In this document: positions 1 to 14,200 of the stretch, piece after piece | How positions within the stretch are numbered: the stretch's first letter is position 1 | Layout of the letters: each line of letters starts with the position of its first letter | Origin: Pampus argenteus | Lineage: Eukaryota; Chordata; Actinopteri; Scombriformes; Stromateidae | Assembly (NCBI GenBank): GCA_036937835.1 | Contig: CM072879.1 | Location: forward strand, 9,784,001-9,848,000 | Length of the DNA: 64,000 nt | Direction: 5' to 3' | Made by a program: the position numbers and the translations under genes | Notes under the pieces: model-generated | What the model was told of the DNA's origin: nothing | Database searches by the model: none | The model's input: only the letters and a program-made list of their open reading frames with translations

Positions 1-47
1 CTGTTCTGCCACCAGGAGCTAATTTCTATTCTCAATCTGTGTTTCAG

Positions 48-3000
48 TGGTTACCATCTTGTCAAGGTCGCATGCAGACCGTAACGTCTACGCATCTGCA
101 GGAGTGCTGTTCGTCCATGTTTTAGAAAGAGAGTATTTCAAAGGAGAGTTTCCACCTTACCCAAAATCAGGTACAACAGAGTACTATGTTATAGTGATTA
201 TTAGTGTTGAAATATTTAATTATTTACTAATAATAAAGGCAGTAGTGCATTATTAATTTATCATATTTCACTGGTGGTTATGCATCTGTACTGTTCGCAA
301 CACATCCACCATTCTGCCAGTGAGTCTAAGTGTACATTAGTAAATTGGTGCTGACCCATAACAGAGCATCTGGGTACACCTCATTAACCTGCTCTGCCTG
401 CAGGTGATGCCAGCAATGACCCGATCACTTTCAACACCAACCTGATGGGCTACCCCGACAGGCCAGGCTGGCTGCGCTACATCCAGAGGACTCCTCATAG
501 TGACGGAGTGCTCTACGGCTCCCCTACTGCAGATCATGTTGGCAAGCCCAGCGTCATAGAGGTGGGTGGTTGCACCTCTTTCTAAGAGAAAAGAGTAGAG
601 ATGAAGAAGTGCTTACTATGTCAAAATAGGAAAAGGGTGCTTAAAGTTTTTAACAAAATTAAATCATTAAATTAAAAGAATCCATCAAGTTCAGTCATTT
701 AAAATGAAACACAATATAATATCCCTAGTCTTAGCCAAGGAACACATAAAGGTAATAGTAACACATTTATTTTGATTTTACTGAACTTAGCAAACGTGTA
801 TGCGATCGGTAGCAGCATAATATGTTATGTTAAGTCTTCAGACTTAAATTCCATTATGTTTTTTTATGCTTTCTTTGTCCCCCATAAGCTACTGTAGAAA
901 TTCTTTTCCCAAAAGGCTTAACGTTCTCAGCAGTTCACATGTGCCTCTATACGGTGTCTCAGTCGGGTACACAGCCTGCGGAGGGTATCTAGCTCAGCCT
1001 TGTCCAGAGAGCTGCTGCCATATAAGCTGCACTGATCTGGGCTTAAACTTTCACCCCTGTGTGTTGCAGATTACTGCCTATAACAGACGCACTTTTGAGA
1101 CGGCACGGCACAACTTGGTCATAAACATCATGGGCACAGAAGGTAAGAGGCGCCAGTATGAGGGCTTAGAGCATACAGAGATCAGACTGTGCAACTTCCA
1201 TGATTAAATCTTGAGGGCACATTCAGTACTTGAGTCTAATGAAAATTTGGGAAAAATGCCTATGATTACATTTGTCAACCACAACTAATCAATCATTTCT
1301 AATCAAGATAGAATGTAGTATGTAGTTTTGAGACATGAACATGAACATGTGCAGGCATTAACCCCTTCCCAACATCACATGATCTTCATCATCAAATGGA
1401 GTATGTGGAATTTCAGCCAATGTTTTTAGGAAGAGGAAGAAGAATGAAAATTTAAATATCTACAATTCAAGGGCAATTTATTAAACTCCATCTGCTGGTG
1501 AAGATTATGTGATATGATCAAAAGCTCCAGATCAGCTACTTAATGGATCTTGAAATGAGATTATAGTCTTTAGATTAACTAAAAGAGTGTCTTAATTGAT
1601 AGAAAGTCAGGCTCTGATCTCTCATGAAGTATCAATTCAGGTTAGCCATGATAAATCATGTTGTGGCTTCTGTGAACAACACAGCCCTGTATTAGAATAT
1701 TATATTTATGAAATATTACAGTATTTCAATTCACCATCCTTCTTCCTGTCTCATCTTCATCCCTATGTACAGAGTTCCCCCTTCCCTACCAGGCAGAGTT
1801 TTACATCAAAAACATGAATGTGGAGGAGATGCTGGCCAGCGAGGTGCTGGGGGACTTCCTGGGAGCGGTGAAGAACGTATGGCAGCCTGAGCGGCTCAAT
1901 GCTATCAACATCACCTCAGCATTGGACCGTGGCGGCCGTGTGCCCCTGCCCATCAACAATCTGAAGGAAGGGTGAGGATTTTAGATGTTGGACTTGATTT
2001 GGATCACATTTCAGCGAGTGCTTTTCAAGGAAACTTAACCCGGACCAGTTGATTCCTAATTTTCTAGCACTGACATTGAATTTGTGTCTTAAAAACTAGG
2101 TGCAGGATAAGTGTTTTGATTTATTAATATTTCTTCTGCACAACTCATATTTTAAAAAAAGTATTCTCTGCATGACCAATCCCTGTCTCAATCAAACAAA
2201 TCACATATTTTCCTCGCTCACAACATTTTATTTAATTAGAGCCTTGGGGATTAACTGTTCTCTGTAAATTAGATGAATATATGTGGCTGTCAGCACTGAC
2301 AGACACTGTCAGTTGGTCTAGTTCAGAAGGGACTAGCCCACATGAACTGCCATAAGTTGTACATCAAAGATTGATGCTGGTGTTTTGGAAGATGAAAGTA
2401 TCTAAGAGAAGACTCAGGAGAAATGCTTTGACTATTAAAAACCTCAGCATAAACATATAAAGTGAGACTGCTTCTCTTGTTTTCTTTCTCATGCTTCATA
2501 CCTGACTGTCTCCTACCTCCTCCTCTCTAGGGTGTATGTGATGGTTGGTGCTGATGTTCCCTTCTCGTCGTGCCTGCGGGAGGTGGAAAGCCCACATAAC
2601 CAGCTGCGCTGCAGTCAGGAGATGGAGCCTGTCATCAGCTGTGACAAGAAGTTCAGGGCTCAGTTTCACATCGACTGGTGTAAGATTTCTCTGGTGAGGA
2701 TTCTATCGTACAGATTTATGTGATTTGAAAATTGCAGGTTTAATGCTAAAGCAAGAGGGGAACAAGTATACAACTCTTGTACTACATAAGAAATGTTTTT
2801 GTCTAAGCATTGTACTTAAACACATTCTGTATCGCTTACTTTTATTTCTTCAGGTCGACATAAACAAAGTAGTCCCAGTATACATTACCCGTCCTGAACC
2901 TGGTCCAGGGATCCTGCCTGAATTTGGGGATTACAAACCCCCGTCTGAGTCTCTGAAGAGCCGGGACTACTTTCCCGACTTCCTGGTCACGCTGACTGTT

Positions 3001-5331
3001 CCCTTCGCAGTGGCAGTAGTCCTCCTCTTCATGCTTGGCTACACTTTGTGCTGTCGACGGGAAGGGGTGTAAGTGTGCTTGGTCTTATATTTTATTTATG
3101 CAAATATTGCACCTCAACAAACATTTGTGGAAAACACAGAAAGCGTTAATTTATGAGAACCAAATTACAAACAGGATGGATAGTGCAGGGCAGTTATCAG
3201 CAGGATATTTAGATAAAAGCAATAATTTGGACTGGAACTGCAGCTTACCATTACCATCAAGTTGTATGATCCATTTATGTTATGTCAATGTCTTTCACAG
3301 AGTTTTGTTAATTTCATCATGTACATCTTGATGTTTTGAAGCATAGCTATGACATTGTTTGCCATTAATCCACGACAAATCATCTTTCATCATTCTCCGT
3401 CATTTACAGGCTGGGAGAGACGTGTCCCCTCGTTTAACCAATGTTTCACACCCTATCACCAACCATGTCCACCTCGTCTTTCCCCAACAGTCCATTCACA
3501 TATGTATAGATGTCTCTTTAACTATTAATATTAGTATTTAATTCATCCATTTTGTTTTGTTTCTAGGCAAAAAAGAAACATGCAAACACCAGAGTAAGTG
3601 TTTTACCTCTCCTGTGTTTCTTTATTTTGGGTCTGTTTCTGTCTCCCTTCTCCCTCTTTTTGGTTTGCAGTTTTGTCATAAACATTCATATGCTCATTTG
3701 TGTGTTGACATTCGTTCATCCAATGGGCTGCTCAAAAATATAACGGCCAGATGTAGGGAATTAATACTGTTAGCAGTATTAGTAGTAAAGTGCTTACACA
3801 TGTAAAAGAAATTAATCTTGAGTCTCTTCAGTGTACCTAAATCTTGCAAAGTCTGAGCATATCATCCACTATAAGTCAGACAAATCACAGTGATAGGTGA
3901 GGGTTGATGTTATATTTCTGTTGTGCATGCATAAATCAAGCGGATACAAATTAATTGCATTGTCAAATATTACAAATGTGTTTCTGTAAATAATGGATTG
4001 CACACACAAATTAACACTGCCGACCATGACAGCAACACAAGTTCATACATGTTAACTTCACTGCCTTTCCCCTTTCCAGCATCCAGCTGGTTCACCATAG
4101 CTCCATCCAGAAGTCCACCAAGGAGCTGCGGAGCATGTCTAAGAACCGGGAAATCTCTTGGCCCCTCTCCACCCTGCCCGTCTTCAACCCAGTCAGTGGC
4201 GAGGTGGTGCCGCCCATCCACCCAGACAACTACGAGACCACCAGCATGCCTCTCATGCAGACACAGACGTGAGTTAAAGGATTATTGGGTTTGCATTGAG
4301 GTAAATGCACATGCTCACGTATCCGAAAGTATGCACATACTCGATAAAGGGTTGGACACAAACACACACTTCCCCCCGTTGCTCATTAGCAGGCATGCAG
4401 CTGTATGGCTTATAGGCATCATTATGGTTTAACAAAACCATTGCTTAATCTTGTTTGCAGTGCTTTCTGACTGTACTGTGTTTACCGCTAAAGCTGCAGC
4501 GAGCAAGTCGTACGACTACAGCTTAAGAGGTTCAAGCTGTCCCATGATTTCTCCTAATGGGCTTGCAACTCAAAAATTTGCTATGAGTATATAACAAGCT
4601 TTCACATGCTACTAATGGCTCCTGTTGTGCATGTCTGTTTACTAAAATATATTTATAATTTCAGGAACCTGCAAAACCAGATTACAATACCACAACAACG
4701 GCCATCAGGTTGGTGTTATTTATCTCCAGCCTTTGTATTCTCTGTCTCACTCTTTCTGTATGTGTCTGCATGTGCATGACAAACATGTTCCGATGTCTTA
4801 CTACAGACAATATTAAATCATTAATTTTCAGTTACTTTGTACTTGTCTTGCATACAACCCCCGCCTGTCATTACATGATCGTGCTTTTATATTACTGTAA
4901 AAATGCAAGCATCCAGACCTTATTTGACCGGACATATATAATCGAGAGCAAATCGGTTTTAGTTCTCGTCCTGTGGCGTGTCAACCACTGCAAGAGACAA
5001 CTAATTCTGCCGTTGGTGTGTGAGCGCCCTCCTGTGTGCATGGTGGTTAGCTGCATGATGTTTCTAGCACTAACCTGCCGCTCTTTCTGTTCACTGCTAA
5101 CAAAGGAGAGAATTATGTCATGTCAACATTTCGAAGGTTGGAGGTAGGTGCTGCGGTCTATTTATAAGTTAATGTAAAGAAAATGAATGCTTATTTTATG
5201 AGATTCTCTCTAGTGAAGGCACTGTGTTAAATCATCTCTTCAACCAAAATTTGACTGATTTTGATCATAATTTATGGGGATGCAATTTAACATCTGTTTC
5301 CTAATTTATTTTAGGTAAATGGTATTCCTGA
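48..5331 (+). CDS. sgce: epsilon-sarcoglycan, partial (5' exon outside window)
   Basis: Single-pass membrane glycoprotein of the dystrophin-associated complex. Coding exons: 48-170, 404-561, 1070-1142, 1773-1971, 2531-2693, 2854-3068, 3567-3593, 4080-4268, 4665-4708, 5315-5331. All have AG/GT borders and compatible phases; the visible part is 2 nt plus 402 codons including stop. The first visible exon starts in mid-codon, so exon 1 and the signal peptide lie left of the window. Family-typical stretches are VLFVHVLEREYFKGEFPPYP, LMGYPDRPGWLRYIQRTP and NVWQPERLNAINITSALDRG, the last with an N-glycosylation sequon (NIT). The cysteine-containing domain is in exon 2531-2693. Exon 2854-3068 encodes one hydrophobic membrane segment ending in CCRREGV. 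The cytoplasmic tail ends in GKWYS, like the mammalian ubiquitous isoform. Alpha-sarcoglycan is the nearest alternative but is less similar. Assignment is very secure. Confidence 0.95.
3567..3593 (+). other. sgce: sgce 27-nt cassette exon
   Basis: A 27-nt exon between TTTCTAG and GTAAGT, encoding about QKRNMQTP just after the membrane segment. It is entered and left in phase 2, so skipping it keeps the frame. Human SGCE has an exon of similar size that I recall as alternatively spliced. Skipping in this fish is inferred from phase only. Confidence 0.8.
5106..5143 (+). other. sgce: sgce optional exon (brain-type exon 11b equivalent)
   Basis: A 38-nt segment flanked by AAAG and GTAGGT. Joined to the exon ending at 4708 it reads GENYVMSTFRRLE and reaches the last exon in a different phase. 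The last exon then reads VNGIPEERKVAEALNL with a stop at 5363-5365, instead of GKWYS. This matches the layout of the mammalian brain isoform, whose C-terminus differs through an extra exon. The conserved-looking peptide supports a real exon; tissue use is inferred. Confidence 0.75.
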
Positions 5332-6140
5332 GGAGAGAAAGGTTGCTGAAGCACTGAATTTGTGACCAGAAACAAGTGTTTGTTTCCATTTGTTGTTTTC
5401 TTCTAACATTTGTGCCAACCTGCATGCCTCAGAAGTGTCTTAACAGACCTTAAGCGTCCATATGCACTTACACCTTGAAGAGTGAGTGTGAATGGGAACG
5501 AGAGAGCTTAGCTTATTAAAATTAGTAGAATATTTTGGAATATGTGTGTAAATAATACAAGTCCAATTTACAACATTCAGCCCCACTAGCACCAGCATCA
5601 AACCAGACCAAAACAAATGCGCTTTGTTTAGTAAAGTTGGAAAAGAAAGAAACGCAGCTTACAAACTCTGACACTACACTAAACAGTGCTGATCAAATAT
5701 GAATCAAGATTATATTACTGCATTACCTATTTATCACATCAAATGCTTTCAGAAACATATTTTAGTGTACTGTTCATCTTTAATTTGACTGGTTATGTAA
5801 ACAAGCAATAGAGAGGTTCGGATTAGAAGACACACAGATGTAGGGTGACTACATGCTCTGCTCCGGATGCCATAACTCTGTTATATCTTTACATAGCAAA
5901 TAATTGTTTGCAGATATCTAGTGGGGCTTAATGTTGTATATTGGAACTTTAAAAATATAAGTGATATGTTTGTATTTTTACTTGCTTTGCACAATGGTCC
6001 TCTTGAAAAGAAAAAGGGAGTTTTACATGGAAATGCTTCAGTTGTCATGTTATTATATGTAATGTGTCACATGATAACAATAAATTCTTTTAAATTGTTT
6101 GAGTGTCTCTAAATAATAAAACACCACACTAATAATGTCT
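5332..6140 (+). other. sgce: sgce 3' UTR with poly(A) signals
   Basis: Non-coding sequence after the sgce stop. AATAAA hexamers at 6079-6084 and 6115-6120 predict cleavage near 6.10-6.14 kb. No gene-like ORF is present. The exact end is inferred. Confidence 0.6.
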
Positions 6141-6739
6141 GACTGACATGAAATGTATGTTTTTTTTTGTCAAAAGAAACCAAAACAGCACATTTTATGA
6201 AGATATTATTAACGATGTACAACAGAATAAAGGCATTTATAAATAATATGGATACATTTCACATTTTTAAGACATCACAAAAAATTTACATGTAACATAT
6301 TTTAAAGAGGCCCATCACAGGGGTATAAATAGTTGTTGCTTTTACATGACCAAAAAGATCTATTAAGGCCTGTAACAATTATCAAATGTATAGCTGTTGA
6401 AACAACATGAGAAAGTGAATCAGTAAACTTTACACATCAAAGGAAACATGGAACGATTCTCACTTATACTATCAATCAATGAAGTGGTGATTGGTTATAG
6501 AAATTTACTTGGCTCTTATTCAGTTTGAGAACAAAACAAACTGTGTAGCTAACATGAATTCTGTAAAGATGTTTTTGTAGACCCATGTTTTCCTTTAAAG
6601 AGAAACTACATCAATTTGGAGGAAATCATTGACACCCTAATCTGTTAATAACCCATTATAGAAGAAATATGCAACTCAAAATCCATGTGCAATAAAGCTT
6701 ATGATATTGTACTTTTTTTTTGTATCTGCCAAACAACCT

Positions 6740-8267
6740 TAACAAAACATTTTATTGACCCAATGAAAATGTGCTGAAGTACAGAAAAGTATCTGCACTT
6801 GTATCATGTTGAACTCCTGTCAAACATGTCAAATATGGAAAAAAATACAGGTCATGAAATAAAAGTGCTTAACGCTCTTTGATGTCTGTGAGGATAAATG
6901 GATAATAGAGACATCACTGGCTTGTCAACTGACAAAATTACCATTTCCATTTTAAGCAACAGTAATATGTTTTCTCAGCTCAGTCAGTGCTTTACCAAGT
7001 AGTCATGTTTAAATGTCGATGTGGCTCTGATGCCAAGTGCCCACAGATTGGGAACACAGTACTGACCAAAAAAGTTTACTGGCTGTGACAACACTGTGGA
7101 AGCGTTGCTGTATAAAATAAGTCTCTCACTTTATCATACAAATATACACAGAGTATGAAGTGACTGCTAATAGGACCGGTAGGGAAGAAACTGTAAAGGC
7201 TCAACCTCTGCAATGTGTCTCTTGAGGCAGGTAATAGTCTACAAGCTGGGATGGGTACAAAACGATTTATGTAATACTTCCTTCACAAACAGCAGTCATG
7301 GGCGCAAAGTACAAAATAAAAAAAAGCCACAAAAAAAAAAAAAAAGTATAAAATATAAGCTTAATTTAAAATCATTAAATACTGTACATATCACACAGAG
7401 TTATAGAAGGCGACCACAGACCTTTTCAGCACAAACATTTCTAAAATTACTCACAAAAAACATTAGCAAAAATATGTTGAGGGGGTATTCCAACATTTCA
7501 AACGATTGCACTCCAAATTTTAATTTAGTCACCCGAGCCAGTTGTTGGTCCACATATTGCATATTTAGATATCTAATACCATTTCAAAAGTTACCAGAAA
7601 TACTGTAACATAAAAGTAATGTTGATAAAATGCAGAACACTTGGAACATTTTTTGTTGTAAATGAGTAGATATCTGAATATGTTGGTTACGGATCCACCT
7701 GAGCGAAAACATCTTCAACTTATACTGCCATGTGGACGGAATGTGTGCTTTGTTTTTCCCTTCCAGAGTGAAATAACTGTATGGGACTAAATTAACTTCT
7801 TATTAGTGTGTTTGGCTAGGAAGAAGCAACCCTGCGAAAATGTACACAAGTATGAGGTCTTGAAATGAGAGGACCATCTTTATATTTTAAATACAACGCC
7901 ACATCTACCAGTTTGCCATCTGCTCTTCTATCTACGTCCTATAATGTAAACATGTTCTTTTTTTTTTTTTTCTCTCTTGCAATTTGTACTTTGCCATGAA
8001 AAGTCCCCCATTTTTAGGCATTTTTCTTCAGTGTGCGACTTTCACAGCAGTCAAAAAAAAAAGTACAGAGCCTGCTTTGACATAGCCAGGCAGGGAGACG
8101 GTATCCTCACACAGGTTCATGTGCTGCCACTCAACACTCCTGAGGCTGTCTCCTGTGGCCACCAGCAGCCTTAAAACACTGGGCAGGCTCCTGGTTTGGA
8201 TCTTCTACGTACCTCAAATTCAGCTGGGGCTCGACAGGTCTGCTGTGCCTCCACCAAGAAGTTTCTA
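6740..8267 (-). other. casd1: casd1 3' UTR (inferred)
   Basis: Sequence downstream of the casd1 stop on the minus strand, AT-rich with A/T homopolymers and no convincing ORF. The clearest minus-strand AATAAA is at 6751-6756, giving a UTR of about 1.5 kb and leaving about 0.6 kb to the sgce poly(A) sites. The end point is a prediction. Confidence 0.45.
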
Positions 8268-11200
8268 TCAGGCACCAGGGATGGTCTTGCTGCCCCTGGC
8301 CAGCAGCAGTAAAACCAGACTGAAGAGCCCCACGGCCCCCAGTCTCTTCAGCAGGGCCACACTGTCTTTGGGGATGACCACCTGTGCTAGGTCATTGGTG
8401 ATGAGGGAAATCTCATGAGCTACACAAACAAAGATGAAGGTGCTGACCATGATGTTAAGCGATGGGTTCCCTGGAATGAGGACCAAAATTCCCTTGGTGT
8501 CTGCAGCTAGCCAGATGTGGTACTGGCAAATGAACAGCTGGGGGCAGACAAACAGTGCATGTTAAATAGTAGAATACACAATGTAATACTTTAACTGTCC
8601 TCCTGGGAGCTGCAGAAGAGCAAATATAAAGCTTGGGAGAATTGTAATTTACTTTTTGATAATTATTTGCAATGATTTGCATTTTATTAGTCCTACTTCC
8701 TTGTGTTATTATTATGTGTTTTACTATTTACTCATCACTTACTATCCAACAATAGTACTTCTACAAGGCTATATGAATAATATGAATTATCTTATTACAA
8801 ATGTCCAGCCAGGCCTTACCTCTAAGGAGATCTTTCCGAACCATGCAAAAAATGAGCTATATATAGAGCGGGCGTAACCAGGAATGTTCCTGATTAGTAT
8901 GAAGGCCAAAATCTGTGGACAAAAGAGCAAACACATTTCTAAGAGTCAAGGCATGAAGAAAGAAATGGGGTTGACATGAGATTCTTATCATTTAAAGTTG
9001 CAGTCCAGAAGCTGAAGAGTTGTAAACACTGAGTTCAGAATGATACTTAGCCACTAACTAATAAGAGATGACAAATGTGCCACAGTTTCGCTGAAGGAAG
9101 CCCAACCATCAAACAGCTTCCCATTATGGACTTAAATCTAGATAATACCACTATGACATTTGCCCATGAAAGAAGGCTCCTGTGTAATTGCAGTCATATT
9201 ATCTTGTCACATCATTAAGATCACATGGCAAATACATGATATATGATTTATAATGATATTCAAATAGGATCAAGAGTTATCCCAAGTTGACTCTGAGGAG
9301 ACATGTTTGTAAAACCCCACGTGATCTGAAGAATGATGATGATAAAAGAGCGAGGGAATCAATAAAAAATCCAGAAAGAGAGAGAGAGAGAAGGACTGTA
9401 CCTGCACCACAGAGATGTAAGGATGCATCTCGTTGCACTCCGTTTTGTTTTTACAGCTGCTGGCCCATACTGAGTAAGTCTACATTGATGGAGAAAAGTA
9501 AATATAAGTAATCCATTTTAATTGTCGTTGTTGTGTTGGTGTAACACCCAACTGCTTCTGTCCAGGGCTACACAATAGATACATACAGTATATATACTGT
9601 TTCCGTGCAGGTTATAATAACACTGTTAGAATAACAGGTGTGAACACTTCTGTAAATAATGACCCTCCTTGTGTCACCATTCCCTCCCAGGATTCTGAGA
9701 CAAGCAAACATTTTCTTCTTAATCTCAAATGCAAACAGTTGTCTACAATATACAGTGAAGTCTTACTATGAAGGAGATGATGGAGAGGAAGAGGAGCAGG
9801 TTGGAAATCTTGGCAGAGAAAAGAGTCTCTCCTTTACCCTCCGACATCACCTGGCGCTTCTGAAGCACCAGATAGATGAATGCAAATAACATGCCATGTA
9901 TCACCGCCTGCAACAGAACATAACCATATTCAAACTATTTTACAAAGTTTGGACAATATTACATTTAAAAGGCTGCATTTATGCAAATACTGACTACAAA
10001 ACTTTTGTGTAAAACTTATTTGACTTACAAATCGGTCCAGCTTCCATCTGAACCACCACTCGTGGATGCTTCCGTTCAACTCAAAACATTTGGAGATGGG
10101 CCACACAGAGAAGATACTCTCAAAGAAACCCTGGTATCACAAAGCCAAAATATGAATATCACATAAGTAGGGTTTCAAACAAGGTCCAAATCATGAATAT
10201 GTGTATCGACTAAGACAACAAAGTTCAGTGGTTCTCAAAATAAGGACTCATAAATTATATCACTTTAAAAACATCCGTGGTTGGATTAATTTTAATGTAT
10301 ATTCATTCACTTTGTTTCATTTTGTGTTTCAAAAAAACACAAATGTGATCCAACAAACCCTTGAGTTTAAAAGGTATGCAACACTTTCTTTCAAATTTGA
10401 GAGCCAATCTGGGATCTTAGATTGTGCTGCGTAAAGACATGATTCAAAATTCAATGTAGGTTTTACAGAGTCAAAAGTACATTACAAGTTAATGTACATG
10501 TTACAGTTGTGACTGGTAAGATGAAAACATTTTTAAATTTGCTCACTTGTGAATAAGCAAAGAAGCAGATGAACAGCAGGAGGATCAGTAACTTCGCCAA
10601 GACCCCAAGGTGCCACATGCCACTAGCTGTTCAGAAAACAAGACACACACAAGTATCACATTTATTGTGTAGAGGGGAATTGATTCACATAGTTCAGGGG
10701 TCTCATTTATAACCCTTGCATATGCACAAAACAGGGCCTAAAAGAGGCAGAACACTACTTCCCACGCAAAGGTTGTGATCTAATAAAAACAAACATGACA
10801 GGAGAATGTGCACACCTGACAGGGGAAATTGGCAACACAGATGTGAGGTGGTGAATTGAAGTTAGATTGTGTAATAATGTCTCTCACACATTTAATTTCA
10901 CTCAATATCAAAACGTAATTATAGCTCCACACACCACACAAACTCTGCCTTCTCCAGTTACGGCCCGGCAAAAGGAACACATGTATATCAATATTCATAA
11001 ATGCTTTAGCTCTGACCATTTATGGTTAAAGTGAAAGAAATAAAGCATTAGACCTGACACCTACTGTTGGCTCTCTTCTGGAGAATCTGAGGCCACAAAG
11101 CCAGCGTGGCGTAGATGATGACAAACCAGAAGGTGACTAATGGGACAAAGTAATAGAACTGGTATTGTCTGTCCATTACTACACACAGAACCAAGACCAG

Positions 11201-14200
11201 GAAGTTAAGACGAAAAAGCACCTGGAGTGGAAAACACACAAACATACACAGATCAAACAATTACATGGGTCTATTAATATAAAGAGAGATTGCAAGATCC
11301 TGGCTAAAATATAACTGACTGTAACCTCACCTGGCACACTCTATACAGTCCAAAGTCTCCTTTGAGCCAGAAGAAGGAAAAGTGTCCATAGCCAGTCTGA
11401 AAAAGATAAGCTGCAACCAGCACACGCACATGCATGTACACTGGAATGAACTGGAAAAGAGAGGAAAAAAAAATATGTCTTTAAATCAAATATCAATATA
11501 TGCCTCCTCAGAGCAGCGTATTCCCAAACGGATGTGTAGAAGGATTTTTTGATATTTAGGACTCACAGCGCTGGCTCCAGATATGTGATAGATCAGGATG
11601 ACTAGCTGCATCCAACCCTTCCACTCATCTGTTTGCTCTCGGTTGAGTAATTTGTTCTGTTTGGAAAATGGACAAGTGTGAAAACACTGTGAATTAATGC
11701 CATTATTAAACATAGTACATTGTTACCTAGTCCAAGATGAATCTTCAAACATACAGAATAGTTAGATTAGCCATTGACATCGAACTGTCAACTAAACTGG
11801 GCTGAACTCACCTTTTCACATTACACAACAATATATTCAGGACATAAGAAGACATTTAATTTATGGTGTTGTTTAAACATATAACTGTGCTTCCCCAACA
11901 TCGGAAATATCACACCTAACAGTGCTGTCTCACCTCCTTGCTGTTCTCACTATAGAACACCCCCAGGATAAATATATAGATGAGAGGGATGAAGAACGTG
12001 GAGTGTGTGTAGAACTTTTGCTCTTTCATGAACACATCTGCTCTGTCACAAAGGTAGAAATATGCCATGATGATCCCCATCCTGCAGAGGGCCTGGAAAG
12101 GTGCCTTTTGACCCAGGGGCACAGGTGCAGTTGCTGGCTTCTTCTCCTCTAAACTCTCCACGTCAGGGGGAACAGGTCGGCGGTGGCGGTTGTTGCCAAG
12201 CACGTGGAGGAACAGGAAGACCACAGCGGAGCCCAGGAAGAAACACGCAGACAGTTTCTGGAGGAGGTTGGGGGGCGGCAACATCTGGCAGCAGGAGCCG
12301 TCAATGGGCCTCAGCAGTTTGTTACACACCGAGTTCATGAGGATCATGGCTCCCTGGTAATTACACAGGGTGGTGAACATCATATTCAAATACACACAAC
12401 ACATTAATAGTTAATTAATTACCTACAAATGAACACAAATCCTGCCTACCACATTCCTTGTGCCCTCAGGCAGGTGCAAACCGTCTTCTGACTGGGAGAT
12501 AGTCTCCAGTGCAGCTTGGCGAGATGCGGCAAGCAGCTTGACCTTGGACCGGCTGTTACGCTTACTGCTGTTGAGTGCGTCCACTGCTGCTTCATTGTAC
12601 AGCTCCAACTGTTGGTTGGTGATCATCTTCCTGTTCTCACTCAACACCTTCTCATTTACTGGGTCTAGTGTACAGTGTAAACAGGAAAAGAGGTATAGTC
12701 AAGAGGCTGCATGTTTGTTGAGATGATATTCACAAAACTCTGCATTCATGAGATCACTGTAACATTTAAAACAACTCAGAAGAGTACATTTTTTTTTGTT
12801 TTTTCTATTTAAAGTATATCATATTTTGCTGCCTAGCTGCTAAAATTCAACGCATGTGCTTCAGTCAAACATAACTAAAACTTTATTCATGTTTGTTGAT
12901 GTAAAATGACTTGCAATGTGTGAACTCTTAGGAACAAATGCTTTGAACAATCATCAAGTCCCTCTAAAGGTGGTCTCATTTGATAAGAATATCGTAATTA
13001 CATGAGATATTAATCAGTAGGCTGAAGGGAAAAGGCAGTAATACTTTACCAACCCCATTTAGATAACAGATCATAATATACTCCTGAGCTTGGGTCTTCT
13101 ATTGGAAGCTGAGCCTACCTTGCAGGACCCAGTAGACCTCTCCATGGTCAGCCAGCCTCTCCAGCGGAACAGCAATAGCTGTGAGGTTGACCTTGTACTG
13201 CTGCAGGGTCTCACTGCTGCCACTGTGCAACTTGATGGACCACTGTGGTAAATGGATAAAGAGATGAAATTAAAATTGACATGACTCCATCACCTTGTTT
13301 TTGGTCTGTAATGAAATGCACGAGCACTGCTCAACTGCTCATTTACACAGCTTACCGTAGCAGCCCCGAGGATGACGACATCGGGCTTTGGTGAAGCTTC
13401 CTGCAACATGTGAGAAGTTGCAATTACAAAAGCAAATCCATGTCCAGTTTATGAAACCTCGACTTGTTAATAGCAGAAATTAACATCTATACTCACATGT
13501 GTCCATGATATCAAGCTCTCCTTCATTGAATTATTTGCCTCTGGGTGCCACAGAAAGTCCTAAACACAAAGAGGATGTAGATGTTTTTTTTTATCAAACT
13601 ATGTTTTTACAGGATCAGACTGGGAGATAAAAACACATCCGGAAATAGCTCACCACATTAACAGAGGAGCTCTCATCTTCAAAGGAAATGTCCTCGTGCT
13701 TCAGATATTACATACGGACAGACAGAGAGAGAGTCTGTTAGGCAAATAGTGTTCCTCTTTTTTCTGATCAGACCAATAACAAATGTTCTTGTGCAATCAA
13801 CTTAAAATTGTTGTTGCAGTAATTTAATGAATCTATCTATTTCAGGGTTTCCTAACAGCTGTTTGTTAAAGGCCTTCATAATAAACAGATAACTAGTAAT
13901 TAACTAGAGACGCCAGTGAACAAAGGGCTTATTATTATCCCTGGTCAAATAATTTTGCGCTTCACATCCATATATCAGTATGCTGCCACTACAGTTCTTG
14001 CTTCACAGTTCACTGCTCAAACAATTTCCTGGTAAATATGTTGTATTTACACAAGGCTGATCCCCATCATACCTTGTTTCCATCTTCCCTTTGTCTAGGG
14101 TCAATAATTTTGATGAAGGAGTAAAATAGCTGGCGGATTCTTGAGTCACCGACAAATGCCACTCGCTTTTCAGCAAGGCAGGTTTTGGCTTCACTGTAAG

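Noticed and set aside
7213..7608. 131-codon plus-strand ORF in the sgce/casd1 intergenic area
   Set aside because: Lysine-rich reading of A runs inside the probable casd1 3' UTR; no similarity to known proteins.
11922..12407. Plus-strand ORFs opposite the large casd1 exon
   Set aside because: Antisense shadows of the 420-nt casd1 exon.
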